Source: Euptelea pleiosperma (Eukaryota; Streptophyta; Magnoliopsida; Ranunculales; Eupteleaceae). From it: a DNA stretch of 64,000 nucleotides. Made by a program: the position numbers and the translations under genes. Each line of letters begins with the position of its first letter. Positions within the stretch are counted from its first letter, which is position 1. The stretch spans positions 32,427,096 through 32,491,095 of the forward strand of contig CM068543.1 in NCBI GenBank assembly GCA_035048495.1, in the 5' to 3' direction. Of the stretch, positions 11,801 through 23,048 are shown in pieces. The notes beneath the pieces are model-generated. The model worked only from the letters and a program-made list of their open reading frames with translations, made no database searches and was not told the DNA's origin.

Positions 11801-14800
11801 GTGTCTTGTGACCACGCATTCTTGCACGGCGTCGATAAAAGAAATTGCTTTTAGCAATGACAATTAAAAACTCAAAAATTTCCCATAGGAAAAAATGATT
11901 TTTCCTCGGTAATACGGTTATTGAAGAAGTGAGCAGAAGTTCGAGCAAATTTAGCCATATATCTGAGAAAGGGAACGATTTCTTACTTACAAAAGTGCCA
12001 AGAAGGTACTCTGCCGTCTCTTATGACCACGCACTCTTGCATGGCGTCGATAAAAAAAATTGCTTTTAGCAATGACAATTAAAAACTAAAAAATTTTCGA
12101 AAGAAAAAAATGATATTACCTCGGTGATACAGTTATTTAAGAGTGAGGGGATGCTCGGGCAAATTAAGCCATATATTTGAGTGAGGGAACAATTTCATTG
12201 CTACGAAAGTGCCAATAAGGTATTCTTCCGTGTCTTGTGACCAGGCATTCTTGCAAGTCGTCGATAAAAAAATTTGCGTTTGGCAATGACAATTAAAAAC
12301 TCAAAAATTTAATAAAGAAAAAAATGATATTACCTCGGTTATACTGTTATTGAATAGTGAGGGGAAGCTAGGGCAAATTAACCTATTAATCTGAGAGAGG
12401 GAATGATATCTTTCCTACGAAAGTGCCAATAAGTTACTCTACCGTGTCTTGTGACCACGCATTCTTGTACGACATCGATAAAAATAATTGCGTTTAGAAA
12501 TGACAATTAAAAATCTAAAAAATTTCCAAGAGAAAAAAATGATATTACCTCGGTGATACGGTTATTGAATAGTGAGGGGAAGCTAGGGCAAATTAACCCA
12601 TTAATCTGAGAGAGGGAACGATTTCTTTCCTATGAAAGTGCCAATAAGGTACTCTGCCGTGTCTTGTGACCACGCATTCTTGCATGGCATCGATAAAAAA
12701 AATTGCTTTTAGCAATGACAATTTAAAACTCAAAAATTTTCTAAAGAAAAAATGATACTAACTCGGTGATACGGTTATTGAAGAGTGAGGAGAAGCTCGG
12801 GCAAATTAAGCAATATATCTAAGAGAGGGAACGATTTCTTTCCTAGGAAAGTGCCAATAAGGTACTCGACTGTGTCTTGTGACCACGAATTCTTGGACGG
12901 CATCGATTAAAAAAATTGCTTTTAGCAATGACAATTAAAAACTCAAAAATTTTTCAAAGAAAAAAGTGATACTACCTCGGTGATATGGGTATTGAAGATT
13001 GAGGAGAAGCTCGGGCAAATTAAGCCATATATCAGAGAGATGGAACTATTTTTTTCCTACAAAAGTGCCTATAAGGTACTCTGCCATATCTTGTGACCAA
13101 GCATTCTTGCACAGTGTCGATAAAAAAAATTGCGTTTAGCAATGACAATTAAAAACTCAAAAATTTCACAAAAAAAATGATTATTACCTCTGTGATACGG
13201 TTATTTAAGAATGAAGGAAGCTCAGGCAAATTAAGCCATATTTTTGAGAGAGGGAATGATTTCTTTCCTATGAAAGTGCGAATAAGATACTAAGTCGTGT
13301 CTTGTGACCACGCATTCTTGCACGGCGTCAATCTTTTAGCAATGACAATTAAAAACCCAAAAATTTTCAAAAGAAAAACTTGATATTACCTCTGTGATAC
13401 GGCTATTGAAGAGTGAGGGCAGCTCGGGCAAATTAAGCCATATTTCTGAGAGAGGGAATGATTTCTTTCCTACTAAAGTCCCAATTCGGTACTCTGCCGT
13501 TTCTTGTGACCACGCATTCTTGCACGGCATCGATAAAAAAAATTGCTTTTAGCAATGACAATTAAAAACTCAAAAATTTCCCAAAGAAAATAATTATATT
13601 ACCTCGGTGATACGGCTATTGAAGAGTGAGGGGAAGCTCGGGCAACTTAAGCCATATATCTGAGAGAGGGAACGATTTCTTTCTACGAAAGTGCCAATAA
13701 GGTACTCTGCCGTGTCTTGTGACCACACATACATGCACGACGTCGATAAAAAAAATTGCGTTTAGCAATGACAATTAAAAACTCAAAAATTTCACAAAAA
13801 AAAATGATTATTACCTCTGTGATACGGTTATTTAAGAATGAAGGAAGCTCAGGCAAATTAAGCCATATTTTTGAGAGAGGGAACGATTTCTTTCCTATGA
13901 AAGTGGGAATAAGATACTATGTCGTGTCTTGTGACCACGCATTCTTGCACGGCGTCGATCTTTTAGCAATGACAATTAAAAACCCAAAAATTTCCAAAAG
14001 AAAAACTTGATATTACCTCTGTGATACGGCTATTGAAGAGTGAGGGTAGCTCGGGCAAATTAAGCCATATTTTTGAGAGAGGGAATGATTTCTTTCCTAC
14101 TAAAGTCCCAATTCGGTACTCTGCCGTTTCTTGTGACCACGCATTCTTGCACGGCATCGATAAAAAAAATTGCTTTTAGCAATGACAATTAAAAACTCAA
14201 AAATTTCCCAAAGAAAATAATTATATTACCTCGGTGATACGGCTATTGAAGAGTGAGGGGAAGCTCGGGCAAATTAAGCCATATATCTGAGTGAGGGAAT
14301 GATTGCTTTCCTACGAAAGTGTCATTAAGGTATTCTGCCGTGTCTTGTGACCACGCATTCTTGCACGGCGTCGATACAAAAAATTGCGTTTAGCAATGAC
14401 AATTAACAGCTAAAAAATTTTACAAAAAAAAAATGATTACCACGGTGATACGATTATTGAAGAGTTAGGGGAAGCTAAGGCAAATTAAGCCATATATCTG
14501 AGAGAGGGAACAATTTCTTTCCTACGAAAGTGCCAATATGGTACTCTGCCGTGTCTTGTGACCACGCATTCTTGCACGGCGTCGATAAAAAAAATTGCTT
14601 TTAGTAATGAGAATTAAAAACTCAAAAATTTTCCAAAGAAATACATGATATTACCTCGGTGATACGACTATTGAAGAGTGAAGGGAAGCTCGGGCATATT
14701 AAGCCATATATCTGAGAGAGGGAACGATTTCTTTCCTACGAAAGTGCCAATAAGGTACTCTGCCTTGTCTTGTGACCATGCATTCTTGAACGGCGTCGAT

Positions 14801-15436
14801 AAAAAAAATTGCTTTTAGCAAAGACAATTAAAAACTTAAAAATTTTTCAAAGAAAAAAATGATATTACCTCGGTGATACGGCTATTGAAGAGTGAGGGGA
14901 AGCTTGGGCTAATTAAGCCATATATCTGAGAGAGGGAACGATTTCTTTCCTGCGAAAGTGCTAATAAGGTACTCAAGTGTCTTGTGACCATGCATTCTTG
15001 CACGGCGTCGATAAAAAAAATGCGTTTAGCAATGACAATTACAACCTCAAAAAATTTTCAAAGAAAGAAATGATATTACCTTGGTGATACGCTTATTGAA
15101 GAGTGAGGGGAAGCTCAGGCAAATTAAGCCATATATCTGAGAGAGGGAACGATTTCTTTCCTACGAAAGTGCCAATAAGGTACTCTGCCGTATCTTGTGA
15201 CCACGCAGTCTTGCACGGCGTCGACAAAAAAATTTGCTTTTAGCAATGACAATTAAAAACTCAAAAATTTGTCAAAAAAAAATGATTACCTCGATGATAC
15301 GGTTATTGAAGAGTGAGGGGAAGCTCGGGCAAATTAAGCCATATATCTGATATAGGGAACGATTTCTTTCCTACGAAAGTGCTAATAAAGTACTCTGTCG
15401 TGTGTCTTGTGACCACGCATTCTTGCACGGCGTCGA
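8829..15436. repeat. Satellite-like tandem array, ~32 monomers of ~214 bp
   Basis: A unit running from GAGAGAGGGAACGATTTC through TGTGACCACGCATTCTTGCA, TTGCTTTTAGCAATGACAA and GTGATACGGTTATTGAAG to GGGCAAATTAAGCCATAT repeats without interruption. Counting the TGACCACGCATTCTTG landmark gives 32 copies between about 8888 and 15406. Spacing is mostly 205-216 bp; the fourth copy is shortened by roughly 60 bp (near 9465). Each unit carries two small inverted repeats (CTTTCCTACGAAAG and TTGCTTTTAGCAA). The array starts abruptly at 8829 and ends abruptly at 15436. Recurrent 60-90-codon frames on both strands are by-products of repetition. Confidence 0.95.
13131..14294. repeat. Recent multi-monomer duplication inside the array
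   Basis: The stretch 13131-13668 is almost identical to 13758-14294, about 626 bp downstream, i.e. three monomers. Both share otherwise rare variants: a deletion after CGGCGTC that runs straight into CTTTTAGCAATG, AAAACTTGATATTACC, and CTACTAAAGTCCCAATTCGG. This indicates a local higher-order duplication by unequal exchange or a similar process. Confidence 0.8.
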
Positions 15437-15935
15437 AAGAGAGGGATGAATAAAAACAGTTCACATTCTTGTAACTCACTTGACATGTCCAATTGATTCG
15501 GTGACCTGGTGACCCGGGGTGGTCCACCTAGGGGCGGGCAAAATGGGTCGATGGGACCTAAAGAGTTGCTATGTGGCGGGTCGACCCAATCAACTCGGTG
15601 GTTGAACCAGTGACGCAATGAACCGGTCCCGGTATGAAAACATTACTCATTGTATTGGGGCTAGAGATAAAATAAAGTTGTGATGCAACTTTGGAAAATC
15701 AACGGACTAATTTTAATTCGGTCTTTTGGTTTTCCTATTTTATTTTTCAAAAGTTTTCTTATTCCGGGGTCTTTTTCCTAGAAAGAATCAAACAAGCATT
15801 TCAAAAATTTGTAGGAAAAATGCTCTTCAGAATTTATATATTTTCCGCTAACCGAACACAGCCTAAGAGGCAAATTCAATGCAAGTCTCCTACAAAAATA
15901 GTTCTGTAAAGTTTGGGACAAGTACTTTGTGTCAC
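15437..15935. other. No gene recognised; ends with a SINE target duplication
   Basis: Unique-looking sequence with a GC-richer patch (15490-15640). No domain or intact gene seen. The last 15 bp (15921-15935) are the left target-site duplication of the SINE that follows. Confidence 0.5.
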
Positions 15936-16136
15936 GCAGGCATGGCATACTCGGTTGGTGTGTAACTACCTCTTTCGGGAGGTCGTGGGATCAAACCCAC
16001 GCAGGCAGGTTTCCTCCTTTGAGCGGTTGTGCCAGGAGTGGAAAACCCCTTCACCGGCAATGACCGGTCCAGGCTTAGCCTGGCTTCTTCCGTGGGGCCC
16101 TCCCATCGCCCCACGATGATGACTACAAAAAAAAAA
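15936..16136 (+). mobile_element. tRNA-derived SINE, family 1 copy 1
   Basis: About 200 bp ending in an A run (16126-16136) and flanked by AGTACTTTGTGTCAC (15921-15935) and AGTACTCTGTGTCAC (16137-16151), a 15-bp duplication with one mismatch. The 5' part looks like a degenerate RNA polymerase III promoter: an A-box-like region around ACTCGGTTGGTG and a B-box-like GGATCAAACCC at 15988-15998. It is inserted in the RNase H remnant of copia family B. A second copy lies at 45118-45313. Confidence 0.85.
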
Positions 16137-16660
16137 AGTACTCTGTGTCACAAAAACTTTGCTCCTTAGGGAAGGCAGGGTTTTCACAAGTCGTAGCTAA
16201 AGTGGTTGGACCAGGGTTTTCAGCCCAAAAGACCATCGCATCTCGAAAAAGGATTCATATTGAGATTGGGAGATCAAGAAAAGTACACCCACCAGATGTA
16301 GGACGTCGATCATCTAGGCAGCCCACCCAGTAAACATCAGTGAGAAAAATTACAACTAGAGTGAAGTTGTGAACCCACACCTGTCCTCAAGACATCGCAG
16401 ATTTTTTTTGACTAGGGTAGAGATGTGACATCCGATATGAGATCACTTGTCTGAGAGCTTGGAGCCAGCAACAACTAGGGTAGAGATTGGTTTGAAATCT
16501 AGCATTTGTGACCTTTGTAGAAGGTCAATAGTATACTTTGTTTGTGTGAGAGTAAGAATGGTGGATGAACGAGAGTCTTCCATGCCTAGAATTCCAATTC
16601 AAGAACTTTTCAAGAAGTGTACTGATAAACTCACTGCCACCATCGGACTGTAGAATTCTA
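16137..16660 (-). pseudogene. Copia family B remnants: integrase, RT and RNase H pieces
   Basis: On the minus strand, short pieces of copia pol can be read in the right order but with large deletions: an integrase piece (SDGGSEFISTLLE, around 16600-16650), directly joined to the end of the RT (TLTQTKYTIDLLQRSQMLDF, around 16480-16560), then an RNase H piece (DWVGCLDDRRPTSGGCTFL, around 16260-16330). The joins show the pol region was mostly lost before or after insertion. It belongs with the gag frame at 17234-18418. Confidence 0.75.
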
Positions 16661-17233
16661 GTTTTCTATAATTAAAATATTTTACACTAATTTCTTGTAA
16701 CAAGCAGAGCATTGTGAGGCTTCGGATTTACGACGCAGGCGATAAATCCATGTATATACCGGAAATTAACAATCATCTGAAACCAGAATTTCAATTAACA
16801 GGTCTAGGACCCATAAGTCTGAAAACATAACAAAAATAAGGGAGTGTCCACACACTACGATTAGAAATATAAAAAAAGGCAATTTTCTATGCTTGCTAGA
16901 CAAACAACTTGGACAAATGGACTATAGTAGAACCCAAGGAAGATCACCACCGGACTAGCTAGGGTGACCTAACCAAGCGTGCCATGTATATCATTCACTG
17001 ACGAATTCAGACTTCACGATCCCGTTACTCGAAAATCTGCCTTTATTAACTTTTATTTGGTAGAGTCCACCTCTCGGTCCAACGAGCAAAGGTTTTCCCG
17101 TGCATCGATCTATGATAAACCATTCTGAGAAAATATAGCGGAGATAACAACTTATAACAAATTTTTGTTAATCCTAGGTACATGCAGAACATTATGAAGA
17201 TGGAGAGTAGTGTAAGTAGTGCGAAATTCAGCA
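16661..17233 (-). mobile_element. Non-coding part of copia family B element
   Basis: No conserved domain. It is clearly homologous to 24810-25336 next to the second gag copy (shared stretches include GGGAGTGTCCACACACTA and GCTTGCTAGACAAACAACTT), so it belongs to the element. It contains the empty version of the site into which the MULE at 23948 inserted (GGCGATAAATCCATG, 16748-16762). Confidence 0.7.
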
Positions 17234-18418
17234 TTAATTAGCAATATTTGCACTGGGTAGATAAGTACCGTTTCCCACAATTATGTGATCATTCACTTGA
17301 TATTCCGTGCGATTGGTGACACTAGCCCCATCCGAAGTGACATGATTTGTTGCTCCTGTATCTGGATACCAATGGATGTCATAGGGGACAGAAGAAACGT
17401 GCATACCAGGAAAGGATTGAGAGATATCATCTGCTTTAAAAGAGCGATTGAATCTCTGATAGCATTTTATGGCTGTGTGTCCAGCTTTGTTGCAGATTTG
17501 ACACACAACAAAATGGCGATTTGCAGGCTCTTGGGAGGGATGCTGTCCAAGTATAGGAGCCGGCCCACTGTTGTGAGGTGTTGGGCTAGAGTTCTCGTTG
17601 TTAGGACGCCATCCACCTCTTCCATGGCCACGTCCACATCCACGGGTAGAATTACCACGGCCATGTCCTCTTGGCTGATTATGCCCGCAGTTAGTAGAGG
17701 ATTGGCCGGTAAGAAGGGCAGTACTTGAGGAGTGAGGATCATGTTGTGCTTGGTGGTGAACTAACTCTAAACGTGATTCTTGACTGAGAAGAAAGGCATG
17801 AAGCCCACTGAAGGTGGGAGGAATAATTCGTGAGGTAAGGGAGGTTATAAAGGTGTCATAATCGACATCGAGACTGGCAAGGGTATGACGCACAAGGTCG
17901 TTATCACTCATAGGTTTTTGCATTGCAGCAAGTGAATCAGCAATACGTTTTATCTGGTTCAAAAATTCAGAAATAGAAGAAGACCCCTTTTTAATGGTTT
18001 TCAACTGAAGGCGGAATTGTAGAACTCGCGCAGACTGTGAGGAGAATGTGTCCTCTAGCAACTGCCATACTTCGCGAGAAGTTTGCAAGCCAACCACTAG
18101 TGCTAAAATCGCTTTAGTAAGTGTAGCACTGAGCCAACTAAGCAAAATTTGATCAATTTGTTGCCAGGTCCCAAAATCGATATTGATTGTTAATGGTATA
18201 GTATCTTTAGAATCTAAATATAGAGGAGGAGGGACAACTGAAACATCTATATATTTGAATAAGTCCTGGCTTTTCAATATGAGAAGCAGTTGATTTCGCC
18301 ATTGCAGAAAGTTTGTATCGTCAAGCTTAATAGAGACTAAGTGAGTGATATTTTGCAGGTTTGGGACATTTGGAAGTGGGTTAACAGAACCAACAGCTGT
18401 AGAAGATGAAGAAGACAT
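17234..18418 (-). CDS. Copia family B Gag with zinc knuckle and start of protease
   Basis: An intact 394-codon frame. The N-terminal half is the plant copia Gag (UBN2-type) domain, with WRNQLLLILKSQDLF near residues 41-55 and the downstream VWQLLEDTF motif near 135. Near residue 310 is the CCHC zinc knuckle CQICNKAGHTAIKCYQRFN, preceded by an RGRG-rich linker. Near residue 350 the protease active-site motif WYPDTGATNHVTSD appears. The frame stops soon after the protease begins, so only Gag plus a protease stub is encoded. Gag would package element RNA in cytoplasmic particles. The start chosen is the MSSSSST methionine, shared with the second copy. It is open while its pol is destroyed, which may be chance or recent insertion. 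Confidence 0.8.
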   Translation of the reverse strand: MSSSSSTAVGSVNPLPNVPNLQNITHLVSIKLDDTNFLQWRNQLLLILKSQDLFKYIDVSVVPPPLYLDSKDTIPLTINIDFGTWQQIDQILLSWLSATLTKAILALVVGLQTSREVWQLLEDTFSSQSARVLQFRLQLKTIKKGSSSISEFLNQIKRIADSLAAMQKPMSDNDLVRHTLASLDVDYDTFITSLTSRIIPPTFSGLHAFLLSQESRLELVHHQAQHDPHSSSTALLTGQSSTNCGHNQPRGHGRGNSTRGCGRGHGRGGWRPNNENSSPTPHNSGPAPILGQHPSQEPANRHFVVCQICNKAGHTAIKCYQRFNRSFKADDISQSFPGMHVSSVPYDIHWYPDTGATNHVTSDGASVTNRTEYQVNDHIIVGNGTYLPSANIAN

Positions 18419-18696
18419 GATAGAAACAAGAAGTAGACAGTACTGAATACTGATAAGATAGAGGAGAAGGATGATAACAACTTACTAGTAAGAGAAATAT
18501 GTAGAATTAAACATGAACGTCGACCCTTCGGACAGATGATGCGTAGCTCTAGTGGAATGAGCTAAATAATAGATCTTGTAGACATCAAGTTGGAGAGATG
18601 AACAAGAGTTGTGGATGATCAAGAAGAGCTAATACTGTAGACATATGCAGCAGGAAAAGAAGAAATAGATCATGTAGACGTTTGCCCTTTCCAAAA
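18419..18696 (-). mobile_element. 5' leader region of copia family B copy 1
   Basis: Homologous to 26489-26760 upstream of the second gag copy. The homology fades at about 18680 and the MULE at 18697 follows. The LTR and primer-binding site expected further on are not seen in this copy. The last nine bases (18688-18696) are the MULE target duplication. Confidence 0.65.
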
Positions 18697-19132
18697 GGGT
18701 AGCTCTACGGGCGCCCACCTTTTTCGGCTGGGCACCAACATTTGATGGGCACCCACGCCAATTAGAGGGCCCCTGTTTGGGCACCCTATTTTGCTGGGCA
18801 CCCACATTAAAATCCAAAAAAAATTTCTGACTTGGGCTCCTGACCATGGGTGCCATGGTGACCACAGCTGGCTTGGCCGTGGCTGCCATGGTGGCCATGG
18901 TAGTTCCAGGCCGTGGAGGCAAAAAAAAAAAAAAAAAAATTTTTTTGTGGGAGTATGGGGTGCTCCAAACCACCACTCTACCATCACCACCACTCCAACA
19001 CCACCACCTCCGGCGAGAGAGAGAGAGAGAGAGAGGTACCTCCGGCGATGGTGTCCTCCTCCTCCTCTTCTTCTTCTTCCTTCTTCTTCGAGGTACCTCC
19101 GGCGATGGCGTCCTCCTCCTCTTCTTCTTCTT

Positions 19133-19210
<78 letters not shown>

Positions 19211-19326
19211 CCAGTGTGGGTGCCCAAACAAAACTATAAAGAATAGGAGAGGACAATTTGGTCCTCAAAAATTAGTTTTTTTTGTGGGTGCCCGTCTTAA
19301 AGCGGTGGGTGCCCGTAGAGCGACCC
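18697..19326. mobile_element. Non-autonomous MULE-like element, copy 1
   Basis: 630 bp with terminal inverted repeats: left GGGTAGCTCTACGGGCGCCC, right (reverse complement) GGGTCGCTCTACGGGCACCC. Flanked by TTTCCAAAA and TTTCAAATA (7 of 9 match). The 9-bp target duplication is typical of Mutator-like transposons. The interior is low-complexity: GA/CT repeats, CTT-type triplets and a run of 70 T (19141-19210). Poly-lysine and poly-phenylalanine frames here are artefacts of these runs. The same family occurs in opposite orientation at 23948-24800. Confidence 0.8.
19141..19210. repeat. (T)70 homopolymer
   Basis: An uninterrupted run of 70 T inside the MULE-like element. The length in an assembly is probably approximate. 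Confidence 0.9.
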
Positions 19327-19439
19327 TTTCAAATATTGCTAAGAAAATGTATTAATTCAAAAGCATATAGGTTTGGGGGCCAAGAAAATGGTGGACCTCA
19401 CCCCTACATTTGCAGGTCAATTACATGACACGTACCCAC

Positions 19440-20290
19440 TCCGCTAGTTTGTGAAATAATTAAAGTGGGTCCCAAGTAAAACAGCACTACCCAATCCCCG
19501 TTCATGGCTTGGTGAGCAAGTTGCAGTGTTACTCTAGAATGTTGATGGTACATTCTAGAAATCATAAAAGTGGGTGTCAAGTAAAAGAGCATTACCCAAT
19601 TCCCATTCAGGGCTTCGTGAGCAAGTTTTATTGTTAAACTCTTCTTTTATCCCAGTCCACTACTAGTACATACATGCTAAAAGAGAATCAAGACTTCCTT
19701 TACCCCAAATGTACTGAGTAAAACTTTGATGACAGAGCACAATATGAGCCATGTGGCACACTCTTAGAGGACTCTAATCATATGGTTGTTTTTCCAATCC
19801 CTATGTGGAGTTACAAACCAAAAATTAGCTTAATTAGTGATTTCAAACCTTTGGATCTTTATACCACAAATAATGGTCAATAATGCACAAATTCCCACGT
19901 TTAAAATCAACCCATGAAAAAACTCCAATCCAAGGCCTAAAAATCACTAATGGGGTTGATTTTTGGGTTGTAGGTCTACCTAGGGATTGGCCAAACATCC
20001 ATATGGTCAGAGTGGTCTAAGAGTGTGCCACGTGGCTCATATTGTGTCCTGTCATTGGCTTCGATGACGAAGCTCTCTCATCAAAGTTTTACTCAAATGT
20101 AGTCACTTGGAGTGACAAGCTGAGTTCCCGGTAAGGGCGATGTGGGTCCAGGTGACTGCAAGTAAGACTACGGCACAATTTAGGTACGGGCCCACATATT
20201 TGAAAATTGGACCACCCCTATTTTTTATAGTCAATCAAAGTCGTCTCCTTTTAACCCATTCGATAAAGGGAAATTCCCAAATAATTGAAA
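19440..20290. repeat. Dispersed hairpin-forming repeat, copy 1
   Basis: The flanking part contains AAAGTGGGTCCCAAGTAAAA and CCAATCCCCGTTCATGGC, found again at about 19570, 26870, 27070, 27780, 28440 and 31700. The core (19705-20110) is an imperfect inverted repeat. The left arm includes CAATATGAGCCATGTGGCAC and AGTGATTTCAAACC; the right arm carries the complement, GTGCCACGTGGCTCATATTG. Arms are about 150-200 bp around a short AT-rich centre. No coding sequence. A snapback or MITE-like element is the likely nature; the mobilising superfamily is unknown. Confidence 0.75.
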
Positions 20291-20534
20291 TTTCGTGAGT
20301 GTTACAAAGTTTTAAGAAATGCTCAGATAATTACTTTGTTACGAAAATGCCATCACCTACACCATTTATCCCCACCCTAAAATATTGAGCGCTGTCTGAA
20401 CATGCCTTTTCACCGTATGCATGCAGTATGAGAAATTGACAGCCGGCTCTATCTACTCTACTAGTCGCTCAATGATTCTATCCAACCGTCTAAATCTGAA
20501 ATAGAAAATAATTATTACAAAGGTATACGAATCA
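20291..20534. other. No gene recognised
   Basis: AT-rich sequence between the hairpin repeat and the long inverted-repeat element; nothing identifiable. Confidence 0.5.
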
Positions 20535-22857
20535 GTCTTCTTTGTCATATTCTTCTTCTTCTATGTGTAAACTTTAAATAGCCATGACTTTGTCATTTGA
20601 AGTCGGATTTTTGAAGATAACTTATACTTGTGGGGTACCTCGAAGAGATTTACACCTTGGCAACAAACCAAAGGTTAGTTTCCATTTTTTTGAGTAAAAA
20701 AGGCTCTTCTTAAGTGTCATGTTTAGAAAAACTCTATATTTTTTTACGTTATTTTCAGTAGAAGACAAGATCTTCGTCCTAGTGGGAAATGACAAAAAGA
20801 CTTCCACATCATCAACCTTGTCGTGTTGAACTTGCTGAGCCTATTAACGGTTTCTATCAAATTTGTCAATAGTTATTATTGAACTTGTCAAAAAAATTTG
20901 TCGAACTTGTCAACAGTATTAATAAACTTTGTCAACAATTATAGAAGAACAAGTTCAAGAGTCCCTACAATCTGTCAATGATTTTTATCGAACTTGTGAA
21001 CAGTTATCGATGAACTTATCAATGGCCGAACTTGTCAATAATTATTAATGAACTTTATCAACAGTTATATAAGATTCCTACTAACATGTCAACGATTTTT
21101 ACTGAACTTATTAAGAGTTATTGATGAACATGTCAATAATCATTAAAGAACTTATCAACAGTTTTTATCGAACTTGTCAACGGTCTTTGCTGAACTTGTC
21201 ACCAGTTATTACGTTAACAATGATAAGAAGCATTCAATTATGAACTTAACGATAACCGTTGCCGTGGATCTCATGAATCCAACGGGCGCAAAGGCCTTAA
21301 CTTGAGATATTTTTCTCTAGTTATTTGTAAAACAAGTTCAAGAGTCCATTAATCATGTGAGGTTAATTGGATCACTTTGAATAAGGTCTAGTAGCATCCC
21401 AATCAACTCAAAAGTAACATGTTCGAACTTATCAACAGTTACTTCTGAACTTGTCAACAATTAATTTTGAACTTGTCAATAGTTACTTTTGAATTTGTCA
21501 ATGGTCACTTCTGAACTTGTCAATAGTTAATTTTGAACTTGTCAATAGTTACTTCTGAACTTGTCAACAGTTATTGTCAACTGTTTATTTTGAACTTAAT
21601 TATCAATAGTTACTTCTGAACTTGTCAACATTTATGAGATAACCTCATATGTATCCTCTATTTTCATCATTTTCCTCCATTAATGTATGTCCACAAGTAC
21701 TGTAAAAGTCCACATTTTTGTTGATCCATGGGCTCCACTTTTTGGTGGTCTATGAGCCCACATGAAGATTACTAGCCTCCCTTGGGTTAGTGGGACTCAA
21801 TTGGTCCATAAATCACACGACGTTGGATCACTTTTGATAGTACAATTATATTTCAATAATTTAAAAGCTTCTTCTAAACTTGTTAATAGTTACTTGTGAA
21901 CTTGTCAATAGTTACTTCTGAACTTGTTAATAACTTGTCGACAATTATGTTTGAACTTGTCATTAGTGGTAGATAGATGGTGGGAGGACAATTATCTCTG
22001 GTGTGCATGGCTCTCTTTAAGAGTAGAGAACATCACCATAAAATTGGTAATTGAGCTGCGTGTAGAAGAGATGTGAATAGTGGCGAGCACTGCGGGATTT
22101 TGGCTTTGAAGATTTCTGCAAAATGAACAAAAAGTGAGAAAACTAGTTTCTACAAAGGAACTTCAAATGTAACTTGTCAACAGTTTTTGCCAAACTTGTC
22201 AATGATTTTTACCAAACTTGTCAATAGTAATTGATGAACTTGTGAACTATTATTATTGAATTTGTCCACTGTTGACAGATTCCGAAATAATAGTTAACAT
22301 AGAGGAGGGAAAAATTGATGACATAGTAGGAAAAAAAATTGTTGACAAAACACTGAATAGAATATTGACAATGCATGGGATATTTGATTAGAAAGAAATC
22401 AAAAAATTTTTAGAGAAAAAGAAAGAGGATTTTCTGAACAACAGAAAATAGTTTAGATTTCGCTTATATACCCTTTTTGGAGTGATTCCTCACACGGGAC
22501 AGTTCTTTCGCACTTTGGGACAAACTTTCTCTTGTTCGTTGATCACTGGAGGCCTTGGTGAACACAAAGAAAGCGAGGTTGATGATGCGGAAGCCTATAT
22601 ATGTCGCTTCCCACTAGGAAGAAGATCTTGTCTTCTATTGAAAAAAACAGCAAAGATATAGAGTTTTTCTAAAAACAAGGGTTTGGGCTTCAAAACGAGC
22701 TTTTTTGTATTCAAAGAAATAGTTGGTTGCCGAGGTGTAGATCTCTTCGAGGCACACCACGAGCATAGGTTATCTTCAAAAGATTAAGTTATGACTGTTT
22801 AAAGTTTACATGTAGGAGAAGAACAACAAGAAGAACATGAATAAGAAGATTGATGTC
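20535..22857. mobile_element. Long inverted-repeat element with minisatellite core
   Basis: The left arm (about 20535-20820) and right arm (about 22575-22857) are inverted copies of each other; for example AGAAGACAAGATCTTC and GTAAACTTTAAA on the left match their complements on the right. The arms share long stretches with small indels. The interior (about 20830-22270) is filled with diverged ~22-bp units of the form TTCTGAACTTGTCAATAGTTAC, most regular at 21420-21640. No transposase frame is present. It resembles a non-autonomous transposon with long terminal inverted repeats; a target duplication could not be settled. Confidence 0.65.
21420..21640. repeat. ~22-bp minisatellite (GAACTTGTCAA units)
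   Basis: The clearest block of the repeated GAACTTGTCAAYAGTTAN motif: around nine diverged units head to tail. More scattered units of the same motif continue on both sides between about 20830 and 22270. Confidence 0.8.
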
Positions 22858-23048
22858 ACTACAAACAATAATGAAGCATTACGAGGACGAAGACTAAGAA
22901 AGCGTATAGAAGAAGCCAAGAGAAGCATATGTGGTGATGGGACGTAAATGCACTATTGTCGAGCAACAATTAATGTTGTTGTTTGTTTCTTTTGAGGGTG
23001 GTTTCGCCAATAAATGTAAATATAAAAAAATCATTTAGAATCTAAATA

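Noticed and set aside
8829..15618. Recurrent 60-90-codon frames (such as those starting MPCKNAWSQ) in the tandem array
   Set aside because: They repeat with the monomer, break at random monomer variants and appear on both strands, as expected of a satellite.
15936..16136. A tRNA gene
   Set aside because: The A- and B-box-like motifs belong to a SINE with an A tail and target duplications; no cloverleaf with an anticodon arm is apparent.
17285..17728. 147-codon plus-strand frame
   Set aside because: Antisense shadow of the copia gag; the same applies to 25322-25831.
18629..19355. Several 90-200-codon frames rich in Lys, Phe, Pro or Ser
   Set aside because: They are translations of the T70, CTT and GA runs inside a MULE-like element, present in all frames and both strands; no gene features.
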